Shown: positions 23,394 to 36,521, counted from the stretch's first letter. The stretch is DNA of 64,000 bases from Zea mays (GCF_902167145.1 NC_050099.1:12600434-12664433); one strand, 5' to 3'. Notes: generated from the letters alone by a model not told the origin. Made by a program: numbers and translations.

Positions 23394-24217
23394 AGATACG
23401 CGCTAACAACGCGCGGCAAGGCAAGCGACATGCGTAAATGGCACACGCGACGCACGCCCGCGACGTGTGACAACACACGACACTGCACGAAACAACGCAC
23501 GGATGGCACGCGAAACAACATGCACGACAGCGCGCGAGTCAACGCGACTACGCGCGCGAACAGCACGATGATGCGCAAACGATGCCGCGGGCGAACAACA
23601 ACAAACAAATAATTAATTAAAAGTATTTAAGTTGGTACTAATCAAGTTAATTAATATTTATATTTATAAAAGCACGAGTGAAAAACTATAGACTCGTTCT
23701 AAATAAATTGTTATTTTAATAACACTCGAACAAAGCACTTATTAATTTTTCACTAAAACATGTGTCGTGACAATATAATAATTTTAAATGTGTGCACGAC
23801 ATCATTACGCGAACTTGTGCATAATTAAATGCAGACTTCAGAGTGTAGCAAATTATCTCTGCGAAACTCATAAACCTGGATGTTTATTACCTGTATCGCC
23901 GAGGGCATTTTCGCAAAGCGGACTGTCTTCTTCCTCAGAACAACACATAGGGAGGGAGTCTCGACTCAGCGTGGGAGGGGGAGAACAGGGGGCCGGCTCG
24001 GACGACATGGCAGGCTCGGCCTCACGCTGTTGGGAGGAAGGACTCATGGCTGGGCACCCACGGTTGGATCCGAGCACGAGGGAGGAGCGAGGCACCTTGG
24101 CAATGGCATTGGGAGGGGATTTGACCGGCAAGCACGTCAGAGAGATCGAGCAGGGATGGATGAACGGCAGGTTCCACAAGAGGGCGCACGATCCAGGGCG
24201 AGTGGTTCACAGCCGAC

Positions 24218-24602
24218 ATGGTCGAAACGCCCGGTGCGGGGGCCCTCAACGAGCGCGCCCCAGAACCCCGCGATGCCGCCGACCATGTGGACCACGCCGT
24301 AGCCAGCAAAGTCGATGGTGCCGGACCCGAAGAGCAGCGGGCCGGACGTGCGGCGAGTGGCGTCCCACCCATCGGCGGACCAGAACCAGTGGGACGCCAT
24401 GGGGTACATGAACGCCGTCAAGAACGTGGAGTAGATGAGGTAGGCGACGAACTGGATCCACTCAACGATAGAGCACGACGAAAATCCTGCCGATGAAGTC
24501 GTTGGACGGCATGCCGAAGGCGAAGCCGAACTGCATGGCAAAGACGAGGTAGGCCGAGAAGAGCAGGTACGTGGCGTCCACCGCGAAGGCCGTGTTCGTG
24601 AA
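24218..24602 (-). pseudogene. Captured AMT1-type ammonium transporter fragment (right LTR)
   Basis: This is the second LTR copy of the fragment at 16791-17175, with the same deletions and the same frame change. Only two single-base differences are evident inside it (near 24248 and 24427). Sharing of the rearranged structure shows that capture and internal deletion occurred before the last transposition. Confidence 0.85.
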
Positions 24603-25748
24603 CTAGCTGCAGAGATGGCCTGTGGCGGCGCTAGGCGCGCGGCAAGGGCTGGGCGGGTGCGACGCGCTGGGCTGCGCGACAGGGAGGGCGCGCGCAGGTG
24701 GCTGGGCAAGCGGCGGCGCTAGGGTTTGGGGCACTGGGTTGCGCGCGCTGCAGCCGCCAGGGGAGATCGCAGCTAGGCCAGGCGGGACTGTGGGCGCGGC
24801 GTCCATGCCTGCGCACAAGCAGAGGGGCGGCGACGACGCTAGGTGGCTGGGCGCGCGGAGCGGCTAGGGTAGCGGGGGCGCGCTGGGCTGGGGCGTGGGG
24901 GCTGGAGTGGGCCAGGCGCGGGGCAAAGTCGAGCTGGGCCTCGGCGTGCTGGGCTGGGAGAAAGCGCGCGCGCAGGCCGGCCAGGGAGGTCGCGGTTGGG
25001 CCACGGGGGAGCGATGGTGCGGGGCGCCGAGTGGGCCTCGGGGAAGGCCGACCAGGGGGAGGTTCTGGGTCGAGCTGAGACCAAAGGAGGGAATCGGGAT
25101 GTGTTTTTTCCGTTTTGATTTCTTCCTATTTTCTTCTTTCTATTTGAATATGGCCCTAGCTTTTAGATTCAAAATCAAACATACTTCATGGGTATAAATG
25201 GAGGCACGAAAACACAAAACATCATACAAAATTATATGCTCCAGCATGTGACACAACCACCAAAGCACCACTAGGGTTTTACTTTACTAGGCTTACACAT
25301 AAGTATAAAACAAAAATAACTCCCTACTATTTTGGAAAAAGAGTAGAAAAGAAGGAAAGAAAGAGGGTAACACCTGAATTTGGTGGATATTAGAAAAGAA
25401 ATTTTATACCCCCAAATTCAGGGTGTTACAGAACATAACGCATACATTATAATTTCTACAATAAAATTTTATGCTACTATGTTCATAATATAGATACAAC
25501 CCATATATGCTACCTAATCATGTTAGATCATCCATTCCATGCTATTAATTTTTATTTTATGCAGTGTACATTTAGGTTTTATGCAGCAAAATCACACATG
25601 TTGTTACTATGTTTTTTTGTACATTAAAATGCATTCTTTTACTGTTCAGTTTTTTCTTACAACATATTAACATGGTTTATATACGTTTTCATACAAAAAC
25701 CGAACATCCATTGCATTACATATGATGTCATTTTGTCTATATGGATAA

Positions 25749-26959
25749 TGAATGACCGTCAACGAGAGGCTGTAGCGAGGAAAGGTTTCCAAAGTATTTT
25801 GGAAATGTCCACGGACGGGCTCGCTGTCGGCTCGTTATTGAGTTAGTTGATGGACAAGTTTGGTGCAGTTGATATGACCATACGACTGGGCCCAGGAAAA
25901 GAGTTGAAGATAACAAAGGAGACGGTTCGCATAATTCTCGGCTTGCCTAGTGCAGATGGCGGGAAACCTTTTATGCATTGGTATGGCGAAGTTGATGTTG
26001 CTGGCAGGCTCAGGAAAGACCTCAAGACATCGAAGTATGAGTTTGATATTGCCACCCTCCAAGAAATAATTATCAAGGGACGTGATGATGAATTAACCAT
26101 CAGGTGTTTCTTCCTAATTCTATACAATCAGATGTTGTTCCCTACTTCTTCCTGGTCAATCTCCAACAATGAAGTTTTGATGACAGAAGATATGGACCGA
26201 CTCCCCGACATTGATTAGTGCCAGCTAGTCTTTAATGATTTATGTGAGGCTGCTGCAAAATGGCATAAAAGGAACACTAATCATGTCACTACAGTCTATG
26301 TGTGTTCCATAATTATTATGGTAAGTATTTTAACCTTTTAACTATTTTAACCTTATTTATCTACTTTTTCATTACCAATCTTTCAGTTATAAAATATATA
26401 CTGCGATCGTTTATTTGTCTGTCATTTTTAGATCTATTATCTAGACCATCTGCATGATGAGGCAGCACCGGAGAACAAGTATGGCACTCCACATATTATA
26501 TATTTTGACAAAGAGACAATTAATGCATTGACCAGGGCTGATAGGAGGAAGCCACGACATGCTGGCGAAATGTATGGACATTGTCATGTAAGTTCAGTAC
26601 CAGTTTATACTAGTTCTTTTTATGTCATTTATGCATATATATTGTTTTTGACAGATACATGATATGTTGTTGCTCCTGAACGCCCAGTAAATGATGTGTT
26701 CCATATTCACGTTCCTCGGATGAAAGACTTGATTCTAGCAAGGTTCTTTGCCTGCCACCGCCATACCGCCCTAGGTTCGAGTCTCTGTTGAAAGCGCATG
26801 ACCAAGAGGTTGATAAGTACTGTGCAATGCTTTAACAGGCTCACCGCAAATTGGTATCAAAACAACTCTTGCTATCTGAGACCTTCGTAGACATGATTGT
26901 TGACATCATTTGAATTGGGACCCAGGTTCAAGGATCACAACAACCAGATACACAAACAG
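25749..26959 (+). pseudogene. Split pseudogene, central exons with the conserved GLP-type domain
   Basis: Three exons are seen: 25749-26320 (donor ATG|GTAAGT), 26432-26587 (acceptor TTTAG, donor CAT|GTAAGT) and 26655-26959 (acceptor GACAG, donor ACAG|GTCAAT). They encode the conserved 'ITxETVRxILGLPS' core, an AAAKWHKR helix and an IYYLDHL block. Stops occur in the first exon (two) and the third (two), and the third exon changes frame. The open segment 25847-26218 alone would give 123 residues and is not a gene by itself. Confidence 0.6.
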
Positions 26960-27016
26960 GTCAATAATTTTTTGTATATTTTATTTATGCATAGACCAAC
27001 TTCAAATAAATAACTA

Positions 27017-28178
27017 TGAAAGTCGCCTAGAGGGGGGTGGATAGGCGGAAACTGCAATTTATAACTTTAAACACACTATAAGCCGGGGTTAGCGTTAGAG
27101 TAAATCCGAGTCCGGGAGAGAGGGGAAAACAAATCAACCAAGAAAATAAAGCGCATGACACAGTGATTTGTTTTACCGAGGTTCGGTTCTAAAGAACCTA
27201 GTCTCCGTTGAGGTGGCCACAAAGACCGGGTCTCTTTCAACCTTTTCCCTCTCTCAAACGGTCACCTAGACCGAGTGAGGTTTCTTCCTTAATCTCACGG
27301 GTCACTTAGACCCCGCAAGGATCACCACACAATTGATGTCTCTTGCCTCGCTTACAAAGCACTTGAGAGTAAGAAGTGAGAAAGAAAAGAAATCCAAGCC
27401 AAACAAACAAGAGCAACAAGAAATACAAGTGATCCTCTCACAAGTCCTAATGCACTAGAATTGAATTGGGGACTTTGATCGGATCGGTGGCTTTGATTTG
27501 TGTCTTAGAGTGTTGCACTTTGCTCCTGTATTGAATGGAGAGTGTTGAATGCTTGGATGGTTGGAGTGGAGGTGGTTGGGGGGTATTTATAGCCCTCGAA
27601 CACCAAAAGAACCGTTGGGGTGGCTGCTGTCGATGGGCGCACCGGACAGTCTGGTGCCCCACCGGACACTGTCCGGTGCGCCATCCACATCACCCAACCG
27701 TTAGGGTTCTGACACAGTCGATCGTTGGAGCGCTGACTTCTGGTGGCACCGGACAGGAACTATTCATTGTCCGGTGCACCTCTGACCTCTGCTCTGACTT
27801 CTGCCGCGAACTGTAGCGCTGTCAGGGGCACTGTGCAGTCGACCGTTGCTCCGCTGTCACACCGGACAGTCCGGTGAATTATAGCGGAGCGACGCCTAAG
27901 AAACCCGAAGGTGAAGAGTTCGGAGTTGTACGGTCCTGGTGCACCGGACACTGATCGGTGGCACACCGGACAGTCCGGTGCGCCAGACTAGGGCACACTT
28001 GGGTTTCTTTGCTTCTTTCTTTTTGAACCCTTTCTTTAATCTTTTTATTGGTTTGTGTTGAACCTTTATGCACCTATGGAATATAATCTAGAGCAAACTA
28101 GTTAGTCCAATTATTTGTGTTGGGCATTTAACCACTAAAATTATTTATAGGAAAAGGTTAAACCCTATTTCCCTTTCA
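27017..28178 (-). repeat. 3' LTR of insertion B
   Basis: The 1162-bp LTR contains a TATA-type ctataaata on minus (27584-27592) and a cluster of cac-cggac-gtccggtg palindromes (about 27640-27985). Compared with the other LTR it lacks short segments near 27755 and 27850. Confidence 0.93.
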
Positions 28179-28999
28179 ATCTCCCCCTTTTTGGTGATTG
28201 ATGCCAACACAAACCAAAGCAAATATATAAGTGCAGAATTGAACTAGTTTGCATAATGTAAGTGCATAGGTTGCTTAGAATTAAACCAATTTATAGTTTC
28301 ACTAGATATGCATGGTGTGCTTTCTTTTATTTTAACATTTTGGACCACACTTGCACCACTTGTTTTGTTTTTGCAAATTTGTTTGGAAATTCTTTTTCAA
28401 AGTCTTTTGCAAATAGTCAAAGGTATATGAATAAGATTGTGAGAAGCATTTTCAAGATTTGAAATTTTCTCCCTATGTTTCAAATGCTTATCCTTTGACT
28501 AAACAAAACTCCCCCTGAATGAAATTCTCCTCTTAGCTTTCAAGAGGGTTTTAATAGATACCAATTGAAACTTATACTTGGATACTAGTTTTGAAACTTT
28601 AAATACACCAATTGAAAATATCATACCAATTTGAAATATATCAATTGAAAATTTTCGAAGGGTGGTGGTGCGGTCCTTTTGGTTTGGGCTTAATATTTCT
28701 CCCCCTTTGGCATTAATTGCCAAAAACGGAGACTTTTGAGAGCCCTTATATTTTCTCCTCATTGGTACAAGTAAATATGAGTGAAAGATTATACCAATTT
28801 AAGAGTGATGTGGAGTGATGGCGAAGGGTAAATGATACCGATAGAGTTGAGTGGAAGCCTTGTCTTCGCCGAAGACTCCATTTCCCTTTCAATCTATGAC
28901 TTAGTATAGAAATACACTTGAAAACACATTAGTCGTAGACATAAAAGCAATATGATCAAAGGTATATAAATGAGCTATGTGTGCAATGTTTCAATCAAA

Positions 29000-31900
29000 A
29001 TTCTGAGAATCAAGAATGTTTAGCTCATTCCTAAGTTTGGTAAAGGTTTTCTCATCTAATGGTTTGGTAAAGATATCAGCTAATTGTTCTTTGGTGCTAA
29101 CATAAGCTTCTCGATATCCCCCCTTTGTTGGTGATCCCTCAAAAAGTGATACCGAATGTCTATGTGCTTAGTGTGGCTGTGTTAAATGGGATTATCCACC
29201 ATGCAGATTGCACTCTCATTATCACATAGGAGAGGGACTTTGCTCAATTTGTAGCCATAGTCCCTGAGGGTTTGCCTCATCCAAAGCAATTGCGCACAAC
29301 AATGGCCTATGGCAATATACTCGGCTTCGGCGGTAGAAAGAGCTACTGAGTTTTGCTTCTTTGAAGCCCAAGACACCAGGGATCTTCCTAGAAACTGACA
29401 AGTCACTGATGTGCTCTTCCTATCAATTTTGCACCCTGCCCAATCAGCATCTGAATATCCTATTAAATCAAAAGTGGATCCCTTGGGGTACCAAAGTCCA
29501 AACTTAGGAGTGTAAACTAAATATCTCATGATTCTTTTCACGGCCCTAAGGTGAACTTCCTTAGGATCGGCTTGGAACCTTGCACACATGCATACGGAAA
29601 GCATAATATCCGGTCGAGATGCACATAAATAGAGTAAAGATCCTATCATCGACCAGTATACCTTTTGATCTACGGATTTACCTCCCGTGTTGAGGTCGAG
29701 ATGCCCATTTGTTCCCATGGGTATCTTGATGGGTTTGGCATCCTTAATTCCAAACTTGGTAAGTATGTCTTTAATGTACTTTGTTTGGCTGATGAAGGTG
29801 CCCTCTTGGAGTTGCTTGACTTGAAATCCTAGAAAATACTTCAACTCCCCAATCATAGACATCTCGAATTTCTGAATCATGATCCTACTAAACTCTTCGC
29901 ATGTAGATTTGTTAGTAGACCCAATTATGATATCATCAACATAAATTTGGCATACAAACAAATCTTTTGCCATAGTTTTAGTAAAGAGTGTAGGATCGGC
30001 TTTACCGACTTTGAAGTCATTAGTGATAAGGAAATCTCGTAGGCATTCATACCATGCTCTTGGGGCTTGCTTGAGCCCATAAAGCGCCTTTGAGAGTTTA
30101 TACACATGGTTAGGGTACTCACTATCTTCAAAGACGGGAGGTTGCTCAACATAGACCTCTTCCTTGATTGGTCCATTGAGGAAGGCACTTTTCACGTCCA
30201 TTTGGTAAAGCTTAAAGCCATGGTAAGTAGCATAGGCAAGTAATATGTGAATTGACTCAAGCCTAGCTACGAGTGCATAGGTTTCACCGAAATCCAAACA
30301 TTCAACTTGTGAATATCCCTTGGCCACAAGTCATGCTTTGTTCCTTGTCACTACACCATGCTCATCTTGCTTGTTGCAGAATACCCATTTGGTACCTATA
30401 ACATTTTGATTAGGACATGGAACTAAATGCCATACATCATTCCTCGTGAAGTTGTTGAGCTCCTCTTGCATTGCCAACACCCAATCCGAATCTTTTAGTG
30501 CATCCTCTACCCTGTATGGCTCAATAGAGGAGACAAAAGAGTAATATTCACAAAAATGAGCGACTTGAGATCTAGTGGTTACCCCCTTATGAATGTCACC
30601 AAGGATGGAGTTGACGGGGTGATCTCTTTGAATTGCTTGGTGGACTCTTGGGTGTGGTGGTCTTTGACCCTGAATTTCTCGCTCATCTTCTTTGTCTTTG
30701 TCATGGTCATCTCCTCCTTGACCATTGTCCTCCTCTTGAGGTGGCTCATCCTCTTGATCTTCATTTTCATCATCTTGAGCCTGATCCTCATCCTGAGTTG
30801 GTGGAGATGCTTGATTGGAAGATGACGGTTGATCTTGTGCTTGTGTAGGCTCTTTGGATTCCTTAGGATACACATCCCCAATGGACATGTTCCTTACCGC
30901 GACGCATGGAGCCTCTTCATCATCTAGTTCATCAAGATCAACTTGCTCCACATGGGAGCCATTAGTCTCGTCAAACACAATGTCACAAGAAACCTCAACT
31001 AATCCAGTGGATTTGTTGAAGACTCTATATGCCCTTGTGTTTGAGTCATAACCAAGTAAAAAATCCTTCTACAGCCTTAGGAGCAAATTTAGATTTTCTA
31101 CCTATTTTAACAAGAATAAAGCATTTTCTACCAAAGACTCTAAAATATGAAACATTAGGCTTTTTACCGGTGAGGAGTTTGTATGATGTCTTCTTGAGGA
31201 TTCAGTGAAGGTAGAGCCGATTGATGGAGTAGCAAGCGGTGTTAATCGCCTCCGCCCAAAATCGGTCTGGAGTCTTGTACTCATCAAGCATGGTCCTCGC
31301 CATGTCCAATAGAGTTCTATTCTTCCCTTCCACTACACCATTTTGTTGAGGTGTGTAGGGAGAATAGAACTCATGTTTGCCGCCCTCCTCCTCAAGAAAG
31401 CCTTCAATTTGAGAGTTCTTGAACTCCGTCCCATTGTCGCTTCTTATCTTCTTGATTCTTAGTCCGAACTCATTTTGAGCCTGTCTCAAGAATCCCTTTA
31501 AAGTCTCTTGGGTCTGTGATTTTTCCTGCAAAAAGAATACCCAAGTGAAGCGAGAATAATCATCCATAATTACTAGACAGTACTTGCTCCCGCCGATGCT
31601 TATGTAAGCTATCGGGCCGAATAGATTCATGTGGAGTAGCTCGAGCTGCCTGCCAGTCGTTATGATGTTCTTATGTGGATGGTGGGTGCCAACTTGCTTT
31701 CCTGCTTGACATGCGCTATAGACCCTGTCTTTCTCAAAATGAACATTGGTTAGTCCCAAAATGTGCTCTCCCTTTAGAAGCTTGTGAAGATTCTTCATCC
31801 CAACATGGGCTAGTTGGCGATGCCAGAGCCAACCCGTATTAGTCTTAGCAATTAAGCAAGTATCGAGTTCAGTTCTATTAAAATCAACTAAGTATAGCTG

Positions 31901-32240
31901 ACCCTCTAATACTCCCTTAAATGCTACTGAATCATCACTTCTTCTAAAGACAGTAACACCTATATCCATAAAAAGACAGTTGTAGCCCATTTTACATAAT
32001 TGAGAAACAGAAAGCAAATTGTAATCTAAAGAATCTACAAGAAAAACATTGGAAATAGAATGGTCAGGTGATATAGCAATTTTACCAAGTCCTTTGACCA
32101 AACCTTGATTTCCATCCCCGAATGTGATAGCTCGTTGGGGATCTTTGTTTTTCTCATAGGAGGAGAACATCATTTTCTCCCCTGTCATGTGGTTTGTGCA
32201 TCCGCTATCAATAATACAACTTGAGCCCCGGGATGCATAA
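29000..32240 (-). pseudogene. Insertion B pol: protease, integrase, reverse transcriptase, RNase H (broken)
   Basis: The aspartic protease motif IDSGCTNHMTG lies near 32225-32190. Integrase follows (32188-31202) with the HRQLAHVGMKN and CxxC region, then MDDYSRF, RSDNGTEF and a PQQNGVVEGKNRTL catalytic region. A stop occurs at 31202 and a frameshift in a T-run near 31065. Reverse transcriptase spans about 30560-29560, with TKWVF, KSAFLNG, LYGLKQAPRAWY and the YVDD box (29932-29943). RNase H (29500-29010) shows DADWAG, TAEAEY and a C-terminal H block. TAG codons after RNKA (30331) and NPI (29182) break the frame. All domains of a Copia pol are recognisable, but the element cannot make an intact polyprotein. 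Confidence 0.92.
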
Positions 32241-32255
32241 ACCTGCTAAACAATT

Positions 32256-34861
32256 TTAGGCCTTGTTCTTAGGTACCCAAACGGTCTTGGGTCCTTTCAC
32301 CTTAGAAACAAGCACCTTGGGTACCCAAACACAAGTCTTTGATCCCTTGTGTTTGCCCCCAACATATTTGACAACTACTTTGCCTGATTTGTTAGTAAGC
32401 ACATAAGAGGCATCAAAAGTTTTAAATGAAACATTGTGATCATTTGATGTAGTAGGAGTTTTCTTTTTAGGCATTTTAACATGTGTAGAATGCCTAGAGC
32501 TAGATGCCTCATTCTTATACATAAAAGCATGGTGTGAAACATTATGAAGTTTCCAAGCATGAATTCTCCTAATCTTATGCTCAGGATAACTAGTAGGATA
32601 TAAAATATAGCCCTCGTTATCCTGAGCCATGGGTGCCTTGCCCTTAACAAAATTAGACAATCTTTTAGGGGCATTAATTTTGACATTGCTTCCCTATTGG
32701 AAACCAATGTCATTCTTGATGCCAGGGCGTCTCCCATTATAGAGCATGCTTCTAGCAAATTTAAATTTTTCATTTTCTATCTCATGCTCATTGATTTTAC
32801 TAGTTAATTGAGCTATATGATCATTTTGTTGTTTAATTAAAGCAAGGTGATCATGAATAGCATCAATATTAACATCTCTACATCTAGTACAAATAGTAGC
32901 ATGATCAACAGTAGATGTAGACGGTTTGCAAACATTTAATTCATCTATCTTAGATTTTAGCATGTCATTTTCATCTCTAAGATAGGAAATAGATTCATTG
33001 CAAACATTTAAGTCTCTAGCCTTGGAAATTAAACTAGCATTCTCAGTTTTAAGGCTAGAAATTGATTCATTCAACTTATCAATCTTAGCAATTAGACTAG
33101 CATTTTCATTTCTAAGATTGGCAATTGAATCATGGCAAACATTTGATTTTTCAACCTTAGCAATTAAACTAGTGTTCTCAGTTCTAAGGTTGAAAATAGT
33201 GTCATGGCAAATGCTAAGCTCTTTAGTTAGGTTTTCACATTTTTCTATCTCCTGAGCATAAGCATTTTTAACTTTAACATGCTTTTTGTTTTCCTTAATA
33301 AGGAATTCCTCTTGGCTATCTAAGAGTTCATCCTTCTCATGAATAGCACCTATCAATTCATTCAATTTTTATTTCTGTTGCATATTTAGTGAAGGCTCAT
33401 CTTCACTAGAGCTACCATCATCACTAGATGTTGTATATTTAGTGGAGGCTCTAGATTTTACCTTCTTCCTTTTGCCGTCCTTTGCCATGAGACACTTGTG
33501 GCCGACGTTGGGGAAGAGGAGGCCCTTGTTGATGACGATGTTGGCGGCATCCTCGTCGGAGGAGGAGTCGGTGGAGCTCACTTCGGAGTCCCATTCCCGA
33601 CACACGTGGGCATCGCCCCCCTTCTTCTTGTAGTACTTCTTCTTTTTCTTCCTCTTTCCCCTCTTGTCATCGCCCCTGTCACTATCACTTGACATAGGAC
33701 ATTTTGCAATAAATGATCGGGCTTACCACATTTGTAGCACACCCTTTTGGAACGGGGCTTGTAGTCTTTTCCCTTCCTTTGCTTGAGGATTTGGCGAAAG
33801 CTCTTGATGATGAGCGCCATCTCCTCGTTGTCGAGCTTGGAGGCGTCGATGGGGAGCCTACTTGATGTAGACTCTTCTTTCTTCTCCTCCGTCGCTTTGG
33901 ATGCGACGGGTTGCACCTCAGGTGTGGAGGTGCCGCCTTGCTCCAAGTTGACGATTTGTTTGGAGCCTTTGATCATCAATTCAAAGCTCACAAACTTTCC
34001 TATAACCTCCTCGGGAGACATTAGCTTATATCTAGGATCACCACGTATTAACTGAACTTGCATAGGATTGCGAAAAATGAGTGATCTTAGAATGACCTTG
34101 ACCATTTCATAGTCATCCCATTTGGTGCTCCCGAGGTTGCGCACTTGATTCACCAAGATCTTGAGCCGGTTATACATAGCTTGTGGCTCCTCTGCTTGGT
34201 TGAGGACGAAACGACCGAGCTCCCCCTCGATCGTCTCCCGTTTGGTGATCTTGGTCACCTCATCTCCCTCATGCACGGTCTTGAGTACATCCCAAATCTC
34301 TTTGGCGCTCTTCAACCCTTGCACTTTATTATACTCCTCTTGACATAGAGAGGCGAGGAGTATAGTAGTGGCTTGGGAGTTGAAGTGCCGGATTTGGGCG
34401 ACTTTGTCCGAGTCGTAGCCTTCATCCCCCACGAATGCTACCTGCGCTCCAAACTCAACAATATCCCATATACTTGCGTGGAGTGAGGTTAGGTGATGTC
34501 TCATTTTATCACTCCACATACAATAGTCTTCACCATAAAAAACTGGTGGTTGTCCTAATGGGACGAAAAGTAAAGGAGCGCATTTAGAAATGCGGGGATA
34601 GCGTAAGAGGATCTTACTAAACTTCTTGCGCTCATGGCGTTTAGAAGTGACGGACGCGGTGTCTGATCCGGAGGTGGAGGGCGACGAAGAGTCGGTCTCG
34701 TAGTAGACCACTTTCTACATCTTTTTCTTCTTGTCACCACTCTGATGCGACTTAACGCTGGGAGGTGATTCCTCCCTTCCTTTGGTGCCGGACTCCCTTG
34801 ATGGAGCCTTCGCGTGGCTTGTGGCCGTTTCCATCTCCCTCTTGGCGGATCCTCCCGACAT
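32256..34861 (-). pseudogene. Insertion B gag (broken)
   Basis: The start is the ATG at 34861 (MSGGSAKREME), with an in-frame TAG about 50 codons later; the reading then continues open from 34711 to about 33700. It contains a retrotransposon Gag core (about residues 75-280 of the open part). The CCHC zinc knuckle (CYKCGKPDH, near 33730) is cut by a frameshift, and the frame resumes at 33695. A long coiled coil (33365-32694) has several ~23-residue repeats of the type SIxxLRxENASLIAKIDxLN. The C-terminal part (32660-32256) is basic with two WVPK motifs. Stops separate the segments. In Sirevirus SIRE1 the Gag coiled-coil region is reported to contact dynein light chain; that is family knowledge, not shown here. 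Confidence 0.85.
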
Positions 34862-34909
34862 CACTTCGAGTGGTTAGACTCTAATGAAGTACCGGGTTTT
34901 GATACCAAT

Positions 34910-36090
34910 TGAAAGTCGTCTAGAGGGGGTGGATAGGCGGAAACTGAAATTTACAACTTTAAACACACTATAAGCCGGGGTTAGCATTAGAGTAAAATCC
35001 GAGTTCGGGAGAGAGAGAGGGAAAACAAATCAACCAAGAAAATAAAGCGGATGACATGGTGATTTGTTTTTACCGAGGTTCGATCTAAAGAACCTAGTCC
35101 CTGTTGAGGTGGTCACAAAGACTGGGTCTCTTTCAACCCTTTCCCTCTCTCAAACGGTCACCTATACCGAGTGAGGCTTCTTCCTTAATCTCACGGGTCA
35201 CTTAGACCCCGCAAGGATCACCACACAATTGGTGTCTCTTGCCTCGCTTACAAAGCACTTGAGAGTAAGAAGTGAGAAAGAAAAGAAAGCCAAGCGAAGC
35301 AAACAAGAGCAACAAGAAACACAAGTGATCCTCTCACAAGTCCTAATGCACTAGAATTGAATTGGGGACTTTGATCGGATCAGTGGCTTTGATTTATGTC
35401 TTGGAGTGTTGCACTTTGCTCTTGTATTGAATGGAGAGCGTTGAATGCTTGGATGGTTGGAGTGGAGGTATTTGGGGGGGTATTTATAGCCCTCAAACAC
35501 CAAAACAACCGTTGGGGGTGGCTGCTATCGATGGGCACACCAGACAGTCTGGTGCGCCAGCCACGTCACCCAACTGTTAGGGTTCTGACGCAGTCGACCG
35601 TTGGAGCGCTGACTTCTGGTGGCACCAAACAGTCCGGTGCCGCACCGGACAAGCACTGTTCATTGTTCGGTGCGCCTCTGACCTCTGCTCTGACTTCTAC
35701 CGCGAACTGTAGCGCTGTCAGGGGCACTGTGCAGTCGACCGTTGTGCCGAAGAGCCGTTGCTCCGCTATCACACCGGACAGTCCGGTGAATTATAGCGGA
35801 GCGACGCCTGAGAAACCCGAAGGTGAAGAGTTTGGAGTTGTACGGTCCTAGTGCACCGGACACTGTCCGGTGGCACACCGGACAGTCCGGTGCGCCAGAC
35901 CAGGGCACACTTGGATTTCTTTGCTCCTTTCTTTTTGAACCCTTTCTTTAATCTTTTTATTGGTTTGTGTTGAACCTTTATGCAACTGTGGAATATAATC
36001 TAGAGCAAACTAGTTAGTCCAATTATTTGTGTTGGGCATTCAACCACCAAAATTATTTATAGGAAAAGGTTAAACCCTATTTCCCTTTCA
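34910..36090 (-). repeat. 5' LTR of insertion B
   Basis: The 1181-bp LTR has ctataaata on minus at 35481-35489 and palindromic motifs at about 35545-35900. It is adjacent to the primer-binding site, so it is the promoter LTR. Several substitutions and two small indels separate it from the other copy. Confidence 0.93.
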
Positions 36091-36292
36091 AACTACACTC
36101 TAAATATCCAAACCTTTACTAGCTACTATCTGTTTACTTGCTAAATTTTATTTTATATACTAAACAGAACTATTTCTTACGCACATATTATTAACCATTT
36201 ATGCATTAATATGCCCAAAAGCATCATACATGATTCAGCTTATAGATAATAATGATTACATGTTATTCATACACTTTATATGAAATTTGCAG

Positions 36293-36521
36293 AACAAGGC
36301 ACCCAGTTAGATGGCCATATTCATAATGACTCGCACATGGATGCCACGAATCATGTGATGCTAGAATCACACACACAAACAGAAAATATTCACATGAAGA
36401 CAAATGAATTTAAGGGAACCGATCATTGTAGTGATGTGATGGACAACATGCGTGAAGACATCTCTACCAACATCGATCAAACTCCTCTAAAACCGCCGAC
36501 TGTCTCACCCCCAAACCCCAG
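36293..36521 (+). pseudogene. Split pseudogene, exon between insertions B and C
   Basis: The acceptor tttgcag (ending 36292) and donor CCCAG|GTATTTT delimit an open exon rich in His, Asn, Asp and Thr, ending PPTVSPPNPR. Joined to the previous exon the phase is consistent (acag + aa gives Glu). No domain is recognised. Insertion B ends about 200 bp upstream and insertion C begins 13 bp after the donor. Confidence 0.5.

Larger units (their letters stand above)
13888..25430 (-). mobile_element. Insertion A: LARD-like LTR element with giant LTRs and non-coding interior
   Basis: Two direct repeats of exactly 4116 bp (13888-18003 and 21315-25430) flank a 3311-bp interior, and the whole is bounded by the 5-bp target duplication gaaca (13883-13887 and 25431-25435). 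The LTR ends are TGTAACACCC...GGGTGTGACA read on minus. A primer-binding site for initiator tRNA-Met (tggtatcaaagc on minus, 21299-21310) lies 4 bp inside the right LTR, so the element is on the minus strand and its 5' LTR is the right one. A purine-rich tract (ttaagggggttagatt on minus) lies beside the left LTR. No gag or pol is visible. LTR and interior sizes match the LARD class of non-autonomous elements. Confidence 0.93.
21315..25430 (-). repeat. 5' LTR of insertion A
   Basis: It is the partner of 13888-18003 with the same internal organisation, and it is adjacent to the primer-binding site on its inner side. On minus, a tataaaa word lies about 25 bp after the LTR start (near 25400), too close to the end to be an obvious promoter; the true transcription start is not evident. 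Confidence 0.95.
27017..36090 (-). mobile_element. Insertion B: Opie-like Sirevirus (Copia) element
   Basis: The 9074-bp element has LTRs at 27017-28178 and 34910-36090 and a 5-bp target duplication aacta (27012-27016, 36091-36095). LTR termini on minus are TGAAAGGGAAATAGGG...CGACTTTCA. The primer-binding site (tggtatcaaaac on minus, 34896-34907) and a purine tract (aaaaagggggagat on minus, 28179-28192) give the minus orientation. Gag, protease, integrase, reverse transcriptase and RNase H are all present in Copia order but carry stops and frameshifts. LTR start, gene order, Gag coiled coil and repeated purine tracts fit the maize Sireviruses, most like Opie. Confidence 0.93.
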
